A stretch of 64,000 nt of DNA, from contig NC_135170.1 of NCBI RefSeq assembly GCF_041146795.1, forward strand, positions 26,530,033-26,594,032. The letters are read 5' to 3'. Shown here one piece after another: positions 1-9,293 of the stretch. The translations under genes were made by a program, and so were the position numbers. This stretch comes from Maylandia zebra (lineage: Eukaryota; Chordata; Actinopteri; Cichliformes; Cichlidae). Every line of letters begins with the position of its first letter. The stretch's first letter is position 1. The notes beneath the pieces are model-generated. The model worked only from the letters and a program-made list of their open reading frames with translations, searched no databases and was not told the DNA's origin.

Positions 1-395
1 TGGGAGACGACTTTCAGGTAATCCAGATTCTCAGCCTACAACTCTTTTTTTCCCTAAGTCACTGTGAATTACCATCTTTAAGTGTTGTTAGGAAAAGGAC
101 ATAGGAGGTAGACTACTTTTCGAAAACAGGCCTACATATAATGCTCACAGCTGCTGACACGTAATGTAAATTTAAAAGTTTGTTGTTTGTGGGACTCGTC
201 ATGCATATATACCAAAAAAATGATAATAAACGGAACAATCCCAACGGGACCTTTGCACTTTGAGTGCTCAGACCCTAAAAACGGAGTTGATGTAAAAGAA
301 ACAGCGCGCTTCATCCGAAAGATGGGTTCCGTTCTGAAACTATAATTTGGTAACTTTAACAAAGTAAAGAGCGCAAAGAAAAAAAATACACTTAC

Positions 396-426
396 CTATC
401 CACGCAATAAAGATGAAGAAAAACAT
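396..426 (-). CDS. First coding exon of a further ICAM-like gene, continuing off the left edge (partial)
   Basis: Read on the minus strand, an ATG at 426-424 opens a short hydrophobic stretch, MFFFIFIAWI, that ends in G followed by a consensus donor (gtaagt, 395-390). This is the layout of the intact ICAM-like gene at 14811-14766, whose first exon encodes MMWRPFIFSCIIACT and also ends in phase 1 with G. The rest of the gene would lie at lower coordinates, mostly or wholly outside the window; I see no Ig exon between 1 and 395. Upstream sequence to about 950 is similar to the copy at about 1.98-2.6 kb, so it is part of the duplicated block. The exon may be live or dead; its ATG and donor are intact. 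Inferred role: signal peptide of an Ig-superfamily adhesion protein. Confidence 0.45.
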
Positions 427-1474
427 AGTGTTTTTACCAAGCGTACAAAACCCTCAGAAGGAAACTAAAAACGAAGCAGATCCACCTGAACAGCTTTTTC
501 TAAATGTGCGCACACTCGTGCGTTTCTTCCTTTCGTTTTCTTTCGTCAGGCGCAGAAAGACTACGCCCGTGGAGGAAAATGCAGAGTTATTTTGAAGAAG
601 TTAACAGTTTCCTCACTTTCTGATTTGCACAAGCAAAATTCTAAGTATTGCACAGAAGGTTGTAGTTCATACGTTATATTACACGCAATAAAAATGTCTT
701 GCACTTGCTGTGATTTTGCGAAATAAATCCGCCCGAGCATCTAAACACATGAGTGACACCATACTTAGAATAAGAAAGTGTTTGAACAGCGAGTCAAGTT
801 CATTGATTTCTCTTTGTGTTCGGTGAAAACTAAAGAAATAGTTGGGTTTAAGCAGTGTGTATGTGTTGGGGGGGCGTGGATTCTGTTATTTCGCATTTCA
901 TGTGCGTCCTGTAAGACCGTTAGACGCTCAGTCGAATAACCCTGTGTTACAATAAACCCTCCTCACTTCACATAGCGTCAATATTAAACATGATATATTT
1001 AAAACGCAGCATCAAAACATGTTGCCAACCAAACAAATGAATGAACAAATAAACAGGATGCTACAGTCTGATGTAATAACATCTTCAAAATGTCAAATCC
1101 TCTTTCGCAATCACTTCTGCAAAGATCCAGGTGATGAAATGGACAAGAGGCTGTTGGATTTTTGCAAAGATAGTTCAGACGAGGGAAAACGGGACTGTTT
1201 TGACAGCAGTATGTACCAGTGACGCAAAATGAGTCAGGACATATGACTGAAACAAAGTCTTCTGTGTAGAAGACGGGAAGAAGCTAAGATTAAATCTGAT
1301 TAAGGGTTGCATTTGTAAATACATTTACACTCACAATGTTACTCCTAAACAACTACCGTACTGTAAATGCTTAAAGAAAGCTGATGAAATAATGCTTTTT
1401 TCTTTCTTTATTTTCAGTTTTGAAGCATGACTGGACTAACCATCCACTGAGCATGCATTCATGCAAATTTCCCC
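427..1474. other. Duplicated flank between ICAM-like fragments, no gene recognised
   Basis: The part from about 430 to 950 resembles 2250-2600 and, more loosely, 11390-11950; shared pieces include the block around AATAAAAATGTCTTGCA at 686-702 and 11922-11937. The part from about 1260 to 1474 resembles 12090-12306, downstream of the intact ICAM-like stop codon. So this interval is 5' flank of the left-edge copy joined to 3' flank of a dead copy. A 67-codon frame at 1019-1222 has no recognisable relative and I do not call it a gene. Confidence 0.5.
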
Positions 1475-1513
1475 TTAGACTGGTACTCGTGAGGCAGGTT
1501 GTCCTTGGAGATG
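1475..1513 (-). pseudogene. Remnant of ICAM-like last exon (cytoplasmic tail and stop)
   Basis: On the minus strand this reads HLQGQPASRVPV followed by TAA. The intact gene at 12464-12307 ends YLQGQPTSSVPV and TAA, so 10 of 12 residues agree and the stop is at the same place. Sequence downstream of the stop is also similar between the two loci. Upstream (above 1513) the similarity stops abruptly, and the membrane helix and Ig exons expected there are missing. It is therefore the tail end of a deleted tandem copy. Confidence 0.7.
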
Positions 1514-1686
1514 TGGAAAAATTCAGATCTTCCCCTAAATATTAGGAATCGTAAAGAAATCATTTAATCACGAGAAACAATTAAATTTTGGCATTCTCTA
1601 AAGAAAATAAGATCTCTGACAAATACCATCGTGACTAGTAAATAACAGTTCAGTTTGTTGGTTATTCACATCAAATAACGTGTAAA

Positions 1687-1757
1687 CATCCATCCATCCA
1701 TCCATCTTCATCCGCTTTGTCCGGGGCCGGGTCGCGGGGGCAGCAGCCTAAGCAACA
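1687..1757 (+). repeat. CATC-tailed LINE 3'-end fragment
   Basis: Several CATC units are followed by TTCATCCGCTTTGTCCGGGG, CCGGGTCGCGGGGGCAGCAG and CCTAAGCA. This is a very common motif at the end of L2/CR1-type LINE copies in teleost genomes (recognised from family knowledge, not from a search). Only about 70 bp remain. Confidence 0.7.
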
Positions 1758-1814
1758 CGTGTAAACAGTTCATGTTAATTTCAAAAATTGCAATGTTCCT
1801 TCTTTTTTTTCCAG

Positions 1815-1950
1815 TTCTGCATCTGGTACAGTTGCTTATCTTGGGGCCACTGTTGTTCTTGGGGTTGAATTTGTTGCATTAAACTTCATATGTAAAAAAA
1901 ACAAAAAAATAATTTTGTTTTCTTATGGAGACTCCGTGCACTTTATATAA
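1815..1950 (+). other. Possible orphan transmembrane exon on the plus strand
   Basis: A polypyrimidine tract and CCAG at 1801-1814 form a good splice acceptor. They are followed by a 44-codon frame ending in TAA at 1948-1950. The frame reads a 20-odd-residue hydrophobic helix (GTVAYLGATVVLGVEF, then VALNFI), then CKKNKK and a short tail. Helix followed by a basic stop-transfer patch is the layout of a last exon of a type I membrane protein. I see no matching Ig or other ectodomain exon upstream on this strand, and a chance frame in AT-rich DNA is quite possible. Confidence 0.2.
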
Positions 1951-2214
1951 ATCCAATGAATAGGCTTTGTTGTTCAAAAATAGAAAGGTTTTATGGTCAG
2001 AAGATTTTTCATGTTAATCATTTGTACCTCATTCAAAGCTGCAAGGTTAATGGAGCAACTCCATGTGGGCCTTTGCACTTTCAGTGTTAGGAATCTATTT
2101 AAAAGGAGCTTATGTAAAATGAATGCGCTCTTTGGAAGATGAGTTCCACAACAGCATTGTAGAGATACTATAGAGATAACTTTAAGTAAAAAGCTCAAGA
2201 GAAAAAATACTTAT

Positions 2215-2251
2215 GTATCACTGCAAAACAAAAGATGAAGAACTGCATCAT
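2215..2251 (-). pseudogene. Dead first exon of an ICAM-like copy
   Basis: Minus-strand reading gives MMQFFIFCFAVI, similar to the signal peptides at 426-396 (MFFFIFIAWI) and 14811-14766 (MMWRPFIFSCII). The donor that is gtaagt in the left-edge copy is ATAAGT here, so the splice site is lost. The flanking intron-like sequence (about 1980-2214) and upstream sequence (2252-2600) are alignable with 200-395 and 427-950. No Ig exon follows before the tail remnant at 1513, so the middle of this copy has been deleted. Confidence 0.6.
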
Positions 2252-2705
2252 GTTTTTACCAAGTTTCACAAGAAAATTAAATATAAAGCAGATCGACCTC
2301 AACAGATGTTTTGAAATTTGTGTAGCTGACCCCAAAAGCTGTTTCCTTTGGCTCTGAGTCACAGAAAAAACTGCCCCTATACAAAGAGCTGCAGCATGGT
2401 ATACATGAAGTGAACATTGAAATGGGCGTTGACTCACTCTATCGTTTCCACAAGCAAACGTTCTAAGAAACTACATGCAGTGTGAACATTCAATAATGAC
2501 ATCTTCCTGTTAGTTTGACAAATAAAACCACAGAGGCTCCTAAAGACAAGAGGAAGGTCCGATGTGGTTTGTAGAGATATAATATTTCAACTGCAAACTC
2601 GCGTAAAATGAGTTTGTCGTGTTCTGCTTTCGTTTTCAAAAGACTGAAAGAAGATGTTCTTGAAAAGGTTACAGTACTGAGTATTCACACACAAAACAAA
2701 ATGGA

Positions 2706-3203
2706 GTGATAAAAGTGAACTCAAAGAAAGTTGAGTGCAAGAGGAAATCCATCAACGCTCAACCTTTCACGAACCAAGAGGAGCATCAGTACTCATCAGC
2801 ATTTGTCCGGGAGGGGGACAAGCCAAGGACTAGCCCTTCACCCCCGGACCTAAGCCCGCTGAAGGTTGCCAGGGATTGGCAGATGAGAGTGGACTTGGTT
2901 CAGAGGCCATTTTTTCCCACAGAAATTGTAACAACTACTCTGCGACCAGACCTCGCCCTTTGGTCCAACTCCCAAAAACTTGTTTACATCATTGAGCTGA
3001 CAGTGCCGTGGGAGGATGCAATGGAGGAAGCCTTTGAGTGTAAGAAGCTGCGGTATGCCAACTTGCCAGCTGAGGCAGAGGACAGAGGCTGGAAGATCAA
3101 GGTGCACCCGGTAGAAGTGGGGTGCAGAGGCTTTGTTGCCAGTACAATAGCAAAACTGCTTAGAGAGATTGGAATCAGAGGACAGGCCCAACGGCAGAAT
3201 TGA
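2706..3203 (+). mobile_element. Fragment of a fish retroelement ORF, endonuclease-like C-terminus
   Basis: A 165-codon frame contains RPDLALWS, KLVYIIELTVPWEDAMEEAF, KKLRYANLPAEAEDRGW and VEVGCRGFVASTIAKLLREI. This combination recurs in many fish genomes at the C-terminus of reverse-transcriptase-bearing ORFs. The RPD...IELTVPWE...K spacing fits a PD-(D/E)XK, restriction-like endonuclease fold (family inference). The N-terminal 30 residues do not resemble the element and are probably host sequence read in frame. No reverse transcriptase is present, so it is a 3' relic. It interrupts the ICAM-like debris. Confidence 0.6.
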
Positions 3204-3235
3204 GAATTAGCATAGAGAATTAGCTCCCGAGAGGA

Positions 3236-3372
3236 CCAGTCACTGGCTGTGGCTAAAGAGTGATGTCAGCCCTCTTTAGCTGTGGGTAAAGAGTGATGTC
3301 AGCCCTCTTTGGCTGTGGCTAAAGAGTGATGTCAGCCCTCTTTGGCTGTGGCTAAAGAGGGCTGACATCACT
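3236..3372 (+). repeat. Tandem repeat, about 3.5 units of roughly 39 bp
   Basis: The unit GGCTGTGGCTAAAGAGTGAT followed by GTCAGCCCTCTTT is repeated with small changes. The last part runs into GGGCTGACATCACTTGAGCA, which is the inverted form of part of the unit, so the 3' end can fold back on the array. It directly follows the retroelement frame and is probably its expanded 3' end. Confidence 0.75.
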
Positions 3373-4605
3373 TGAGCAGCTAAAGCAGTCAGCTAACCAT
3401 GAGACACATGCCCAGGATTGATCAACCCGTGGTGTGCCTGCCACAGGAGAGGGCATCAAAGGGGTAGAAAACCTAACACTAGAAACTTTGCTGTTTGACT
3501 GATACAGCTGTCTCAGGGCCTCCTGGAGGCCGTGCAGTTAACCTCATGGTAGTGAAACCTAAAGGAGGAATGGAAGAGAAAAAAGAAAAGGAAAAATGTT
3601 CCTGCTCTTCTTCTCTTTTCTGGAAGGCAGTGGGGAGGTAAAGCATACAGCCTGATCCGACAGGGAGGTGTAGGAAGCCAGATCAGGCGCCCCCCTTCCA
3701 GCTCACCCGATGAATCCAAGGTCCACTGCTGACGATATGTCCCAAATTTAATATGATAATCTAGATCAGATCTCTAATCCCTAAACGTAACCAAGGAAGG
3801 TAAAAAAATAGCAGATTAGCTTGGGATAAAAGACTGAAACACCCTGTGAAGTTGGAGCACACAAAAATGTGTCCAGCTAGTAAAGTTTCTGGGCTGCCTT
3901 TCCTCATAACAGGCATCTCTCAAGACTTTCTCCATTTGAAGCAATGTACTATCAGGGATTGTAACATTTAGTCCTTTTACTGAATTTAAAAAAAAGGTAT
4001 TTCTGTCAAGGTCACATTCAGTTTCATCCACATGTCTGGAGGGTTACCTAGAGAAATCATGAATTCAGTCTACAGTAGAGATCAGTTTATGAATGAGATA
4101 TCCAAAAAGGTTTCCAAAATCCATCGCTGCTCCTCTCCTGGGTGGGGAAACGAAATCCAAAACCAAGTTTCCAGTTAACCTAAATCATGGGACTGGTTCC
4201 AGAATAATCCACAGACTCTACTCTCCAACAAAACTTTCCACAAATGAAGGCTTTGCTGGTGGAGATGAAACATGATTCTTCACACATAGCCAGCTGACTC
4301 CCCATGAATCTTGACCAGGAGGACAAGGCAAACTGAGTAAGTCAGAGAATCAAGCAAGACCACGATCTCAAACATAACAAATGCAGCCAAAAGAGTCCGA
4401 CAATATAATGCAGTGATTTACAAAGTGTTGGCTCAACCCCCTAGTGGGCCATGAAGGCACTGCAGATAGGCCGAAGTGATACAAATTCATTCTGATGAAC
4501 AGTGACATATATTTATATACAAAAATCAATCAAAACTGGTAGTAGGAGTGGTTTAGTTTGTGATATTAGTCATTACTCTGACCTACATTTACTGCTCTTG
4601 CATTA
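3373..4605. other. Unassigned stretch, no gene recognised
   Basis: The interval lies between the retroelement relic and the partial Ig-1 exon. A minus-strand frame at 4031-3816 (71 codons) is followed on both sides by AT-rich non-coding DNA. It has no domain I recognise and lacks the paired cysteines of an Ig exon. A plus-strand frame at 4093-4275 is equally anonymous. Neither matches exon 3 or 4 of the intact ICAM-like gene. Confidence 0.4.
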
Positions 4606-4740
4606 ATAATATTAATGTAACATTGCTTCTTTGTACACTGGCACAAAGTCAGTTTTAAGGGGAAGAGAAGAAAAATTGTAGGTAAGGTCCACTCCTCCAT
4701 ATGAACACTCCCATCCCATTCCATCTGTCTGGCAGAAATT
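4606..4740 (-). pseudogene. Partial ICAM-like Ig-1 exon, second decayed copy
   Basis: Bases 4606-4740 align with the plus-strand image of the Ig-1 exon of the intact gene around 13400-13530. Shared blocks include CTGGCACAAAGTCAGTTTTA, GGGGAAGAGAAG, GGTCCACTCCTCCATATGAA and CACTCCCATCCCATTCC. It lacks both ends of the exon, including the splice sites, and the coding frame is not kept. It is an independent relic from the pseudogene at 7339-5236, which has its own Ig-1. Confidence 0.7.
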
Positions 4741-4955
4741 TGTAGCCAGCAGCCTGTGAGATTTATGTTTTTTGCATACATTTTTAAAGGAAATGCATCA
4801 CTTTATGTTGTATTTTGATTAGATTGAGGATTTTATGGTTTTAGTGATGCAGCACTCTTGACTCTTGGAAATGGCTGGTATACAGCAATGACATGGCAGT
4901 GATTGACAAGACAAGTTAGTGTGTGTGAGTGTAAAAGAAGCATCAGCTGGAGTTT

Positions 4956-5235
4956 AAAATGGCCTGTATTTATATAGCGCTTTTTCTAGTCCCTAAGGAC
5001 CCCAAAGCGCTTTACACAACCAGTCACACACACATTCACACACTGGTGATGGCAAGCTACATTGTAGCCACAGCCACCCTGGGGCACACTGACAGAGGCT
5101 GCCGGACACTGGCGCCACCGGGCCCTCTGACCACCACCAGTAGGCAACGGGTGAAGTGTCTTGCCCAAGGACACAACGACCGAGACTGTCCAAGCCGGGG
5201 CTCGAACCGGCAACCTTCCGATTACAAGGCAAACT
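4956..5235 (-). mobile_element. 5'-truncated tRNA-derived SINE (V-SINE-like)
   Basis: On the minus strand the element opens in a tRNA-like head: GTAATCGGAAGGTTGCC, then GGTTCGAGCCCCGG, a good pol III B box. It continues through a body with GACACTTCACCCGTTGCC and ends in GTAAAGCGCTTTGGGGTC and AAAAGCGCTATATAAATACA. That tail is the LINE-like tail of a widespread fish SINE group (family knowledge). The A-box end is missing. Its 5' end abuts the 3' end of the ICAM-like Ig-2 exon, so it replaced the splice donor of the pseudogene. Confidence 0.75.
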
Positions 5236-5391
5236 CCCAACTTTCACATTATGAGCTTCAGAACGCACCGGAGGAGGACCTTGTTCGTCTGGCCACAGGT
5301 TCAGCTTTGCTTCACACCAGATCTCAGCTCCATCATCATCTCTATGAGCAGTCAGAGTGAGGACAGATGACTTACTGACTGGATGGACTGG

Positions 5392-5803
5392 TGTAGTGCC
5401 AGATTTGTTTTTTCATGTATTAATCACATATTTAATCACTAGTTCGAATGCTTATGGAATGTTAACACAGTGAGGCCATTGTAATGGGAGACGTTAAACA
5501 GATAGTGGGACTCCTGCTTATCAGGGATGTAAATCCTTAGGTGATGGCCAAGCAGAAAACAAGGTCATAATTCTCTGTGAGGGAGAAGGTATAGCCCCCC
5601 CGTGAGAGGGGCCAACCTGTAAGTTTGTGGAATGTTCTTTGTCTGTGTGTCTGTATATAAGATGTAAGGGCGATGGCCACAATTCAGAGATGGTCCTGGT
5701 GTTTCACTGGGATGCTCTCTCCACATTGCAATGTGTTTATTAAACCCACTTCAAATCAAGCTCACTGGGTGTGTTGCAGGTTATTGTTAAAATTTCTACA
5801 ACA
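5392..5803. mobile_element. Solo LTR inserted in the Ig-2 exon
   Basis: The 412-bp insert starts TGTAGTGCC and ends TTTCTACAACA (TG...CA). It is flanked by a 4-bp target duplication, CTGG at 5388-5391 and 5804-5807. Removing it restores the alignment with exon 3 of the intact ICAM-like gene at about 13066-13080. It carries a TATA-like GTATATAAG at 5653-5661 and ATTAAA near 5738-5743. Terminal TG/CA and a 4-bp duplication fit an ERV-type LTR; no internal coding region is present. The TATA/ATTAAA order suggests plus-strand orientation. Confidence 0.8.
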
Positions 5804-5986
5804 CTGGACTCATCAAATGTCTGAGAAGACAAGATTTTATTTCCTTTGTGCTAAACTACTGAAAGATTTTTTGCTGGTGCAACATTAACAATGTCGCACT
5901 GTATGGCAAACTGTTGGCCTTCTTCCACTGTACCTAAATTATTCAGAGACACACTGTCTGGCATTTGTGTAACAAAAAGGGATACA

Positions 5987-6990
5987 ATTACAGTTTTTTT
6001 TACAGCCGCTAGGACACATTTCACAATACTTAGGTCACTTTTGCAAAACTCTTCACACAATCCTCCTAACTGACCTTCAGCTTGGCAAAGCAGTTCATTT
6101 CACATTCAAAATGCACTACAACTACCAAAACACTTTATTCAGGTCTCAAATAAACTCATTCTTCCAGAACACTAGCAAAGGTTGACAGCCGACAAACACA
6201 CTTTGTCACCCACAAAACAATGACCTAAAAAACACTAACAACATGTAGCATTACACAGCGTTTTCTTGTGTAAAACAAGGACACATCTCTGTTTATAATT
6301 TCAATATATGTTACTGGAATGAATCAGACATCATGCAGAATTCGTTAATATTTGTTTATGTACCGTATTTTTATTTTTTTGCACTAAGTAATCCCAAAAT
6401 ACAAGAATTTGTATACACACCATCCACTGATACACATACAATAGTAATGCTAATCTACTCGGTCTTCTCCATTTGGCCACAGGTTCTCATCCACATCACA
6501 TCTCATGTCATCTAGGGCAATACACCTAGGAAAGAATCTTCTGGCATGCCAGAATTGAAGGAGTTGAAAAATTGAAGGAGTAACACCTGTGCAGATGTTC
6601 ATCTACAATGAGAATAAGCTGTGGCTGGTTAAACTGCATTTTTAGATTTAAAATATGTTTCAATAAAATATTGCTGTTGAATTTTGCTGTCTTTTTAAGT
6701 TTTGCATTGTGTTATTGTTTTGACCATAAGTTTAACAGTTTTGAAAACAGTATGTAAGTACATGCAAAATGTCCTGTACGTACAAAGATTTTTGGCAGTT
6801 GTGTCTGAGTGGGAAGATAATTCATGAAATTTGAGAGATGTAGTCATTAAATGCATTTTGTGCCAAAACAATGATAACTGATCCTCAGTTTAGCCCACAT
6901 AGACTTCTGTTGTGCTCACTGTGTGAGGAGTTTTGCAAAAGTGACCTAAGTATTGAGAAATGTGTCCTAGCGTCTGTAAAAAACTGTAAT
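5987..6990. mobile_element. Non-autonomous DNA transposon (MITE) with about 70-bp terminal inverted repeats
   Basis: The left end begins ATTACAGTTTTTTTTACAG and continues CCGCTAGGACACATTTCACA. The reverse complement of the right end (6990 downward) reads ATTACAGTTTTTTACAG then ACGCTAGGACACATTTCTCA. The match extends through TACTTAGGTCACTTTTGCAA to about 6060 and 6915. The 1-kb element holds no credible frame. It sits in intron 2 of the ICAM-like pseudogene and is absent from the matching intron of the intact gene (13343-13232). I could not settle the target duplication or the superfamily. Confidence 0.8.
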
Positions 6991-7650
6991 TCATGTTATT
7001 TTCATGTTATTCAGTGAATACTAAAAATTGCGTGCTCAGATAAAGTTAAGGCTACTTACTATAAACAGTGACCGGTAACACTTTTGTACACTGATCACCA
7101 TCACGGGAATTCATATAACACATTGCTTCTATCTCCCACGCTGGCACAGAGTCCATTTTAAACAGAAGAGAAGTGACGCCCAGGGTAAGGTCCACTCCTC
7201 CATATGAAGACTCCCATCCCGCCCATTCCTTCAGTCTGGTCAGACGATGAGGTGCAGTTTGCTGATAAGGAGTCTCCAAACCTTACCACAACTCTAGGAG
7301 TGCTAAGTTCTAATGGACAGGAAGTGCTCACAGGCTTTCCTAGAATGATACAGGAAAGCTTAACATAGGCATATAGTATGATACAGCAACATTTAAATTC
7401 GGCATGTGGTCAAATAGTAACAATTAAAAATAATAAAATGATAAATTTAGCACATTATTTCAGCTCTGCTGGTATTCTGGATGCATGGATACATTAATTT
7501 GCATATCCTTTTAATATTTAGGCTTTGATTTTACTGTGAATTTTCTTTTCTGATCACTATGGTAATGTTTTGCTGTGAAACATAGCTAACAGACCTAGAG
7601 GAGCAAGATTTACAACTGCAGAAGCTCTAAGACTGAATAATGTCCAAATG

Positions 7651-8536
7651 TGTTACGACCCTCCCACTCTCAACAAAACACCGCTGTAATGTATGTATGT
7701 TTGCACTGATTGCCGATCACGCTTCAACTGAGTCGTCCTCGGTCAGAAGGAATGGTACTCCACAGTGATGTAGTTCAAATAACTTTACTAAAGAGGTGGC
7801 AGATGACATCAACAGGATGTACAGCGTTGGTAGGGAGGCATTACAGTATTCACATGCAGGTAACGGGGGTGTGAGTGTGTATATGGGTATGTGTGTGTGT
7901 GTGGTCATCTGTAAACAGAAAGAACAAACATTTGTATTAACCACTATGGATAGCAGTGTACCCCTTATACAGTACTGTGGGTTTCCAGCGTAATGTTATA
8001 CAATCTGCCATAACCTCATGGCCACTAGATGGCACCCTAAGACCATAAATGAATTTCTGGCTTGTATATACATTGGCAAACCAGACCTCTGCAGATTGCA
8101 ACGATTCAGAGAATAAACATAGTAAATAGTTACATCCACCTACAACCACAATGCTTGACAGTAAGTCGTATATGGAATGAAATATGGGCTGAACACAAGG
8201 CTGCCTGTAGTAGGCCAAACAAAACGCATCTTAGCGATAGCAATGGGACTAGCCTCTTAGCGATAGCAACGGGACTAGCCTCTTAGCGATAGCAAATTAC
8301 ACAGATAAAGTCAACAAGCCTCACTCTCATCTTACAATACTCACATGGTAAGCACGCACGCAGTATTAACTCACACCGAATGCACGTTAATACGTTACTC
8401 CTCCGACACACCTCTCATCTGTGCAGCGCTGCGCTGAACACGTTCCCAACCGGAAGTACAGATACCGAGGTGCATCATGGGTAACGTAGTATAAAACAGC
8501 TACAGTGAACAAGCGGACTTTTAACAACCGCCTACC
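7651..8536. mobile_element. LTR-like repeat with promoter motifs (superfamily uncertain)
   Basis: TGTTACGACCCTCCC at 7651 is a start seen in fish Gypsy-type LTRs. The stretch then runs to a TATA-like GTATAAAACAG at 8489-8499 followed by GC-rich sequence. It contains a three-unit minisatellite (8230-8297) and a strong CTCF-like site (8022-8035). The right end is unclear because another retrotransposon is inserted at 8536/8537; the LTR would resume at 9294 and may end near GACTGTTAC at about 9353-9361. No gag or pol frame is seen. Confidence 0.4.
8230..8297 (+). repeat. Minisatellite, about 2.5 units of 29 bp
   Basis: The unit CTTAGCGATAGCAATGGGAC plus TAGCCT repeats, with one A/C difference between units, and ends in a third CTTAGCGATAGCAA. 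Confidence 0.85.
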
Positions 8537-9150
8537 GCGGCTGCTGGGCGAGCCCTCATCTGGGACTCTCCTCAGCTCTTACTGGGACAGTGGCGCGGCT
8601 GCCCCTCTGTTGGTCTTCCATGGTCTCTTGTGTTCTGGGGGCCTCTGGATGTCTGGAGTTTTGATCTCCTCCATACCCGCTTCACACCCTGGAGGACGGG
8701 GCTGTGGCCCCCCCACACTCCCTAGCAGATCATTACATGGAGAAACCTTTGGAATGCAAGCATGCTGATCCACACAGGTATGCACACATGGGTATTCACA
8801 GACGCGGACTAAAGCTTTCTTGGCTGCTGCCTCAAAGCACACTGTGCGCTGTCTATCTTGCGTGCTGCACAATATCGTTTATTATTTAGTAAATACTGAT
8901 ATCTATGACTAGCTAGTTTATTGTGATGGTGCTTTGTTTTCTCTATTATTATGTTGCTCTTTGTTGTTTGCTGTCTCCTCTGTTTGTTTTTGTTTGTTTG
9001 TTTGTTTGTTTTTTTTCTCCATACAGGTGACCCAGGAGTTCTTTTTTTTTTTTGTCTCTCTTCCCCCCCCCTTCTCACCGTCTCTTCTCCCCTTTGGTTT
9101 TCTTTCTTTCTCTCCCCCTCTCTCTCTCATTCATTCCCCCTGTCCTATTT

Positions 9151-9181
<31 letters not shown>

Positions 9182-9280
9182 TGACAAAGGATGAACTGAA
9201 GCTCTGCCATCACGTAATGTCGCATACGGCTGTTTCTGATGTCATTTAGAAAAAAAAAAGAAAAAAAACAAAAAAAAAAA
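8537..9280 (+). mobile_element. Poly(A)-ended retrotransposon copy with 13-bp target duplication
   Basis: ACAACCGCCTACC occurs at 8524-8536 and again at 9281-9293, flanking a 744-bp insert that ends in an A-rich tail (9249-9280). Direct repeats of this length plus a terminal A tail are the mark of LINE-machinery insertion. The insert has a GC-rich start with CTCTGGATGTCTGGAGTTTT, a pyrimidine-rich zone (9030-9150) and an internal A27 run (9154-9180), so it may be composite. Frames on both strands through the low-complexity part are artefacts. Confidence 0.7.
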
Positions 9281-9293
9281 ACAACCGCCTACC

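Larger units (their letters stand above)
5236..7339 (-). pseudogene. ICAM-like pseudogene: Ig-1 exon and interrupted Ig-2 exon
   Basis: The Ig-1 exon at 7339-7060 keeps both splice sites but is 280 bp, against 276 bp in the intact gene. A 4-bp insertion (GCCC, plus strand, near 7219-7224) shifts the frame. The Ig-2 exon is split: 5966-5804 and 5391-about 5240, with a 412-bp solo LTR between. Its acceptor reads CAC instead of CAG at 5969-5967, and its 3' end with the donor is replaced by a SINE. Ig-3, membrane and tail exons are absent below it, and no first exon is found above. Similarity to the intact gene at 13619-12914 is high through both exons, so this is a fairly recent tandem copy that is now certainly non-functional. 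Confidence 0.9.

Noticed and set aside
3816..4031. Minus-strand frame considered as an Ig-3 exon of the pseudogene
   Set aside because: It lacks paired Ig cysteines and the tryptophan, and does not align with exon 4 of the intact gene.
4986..5360. Cysteine-rich frames on both strands around 5 kb
   Set aside because: They are read through the tRNA-derived SINE and the broken Ig-2 exon.
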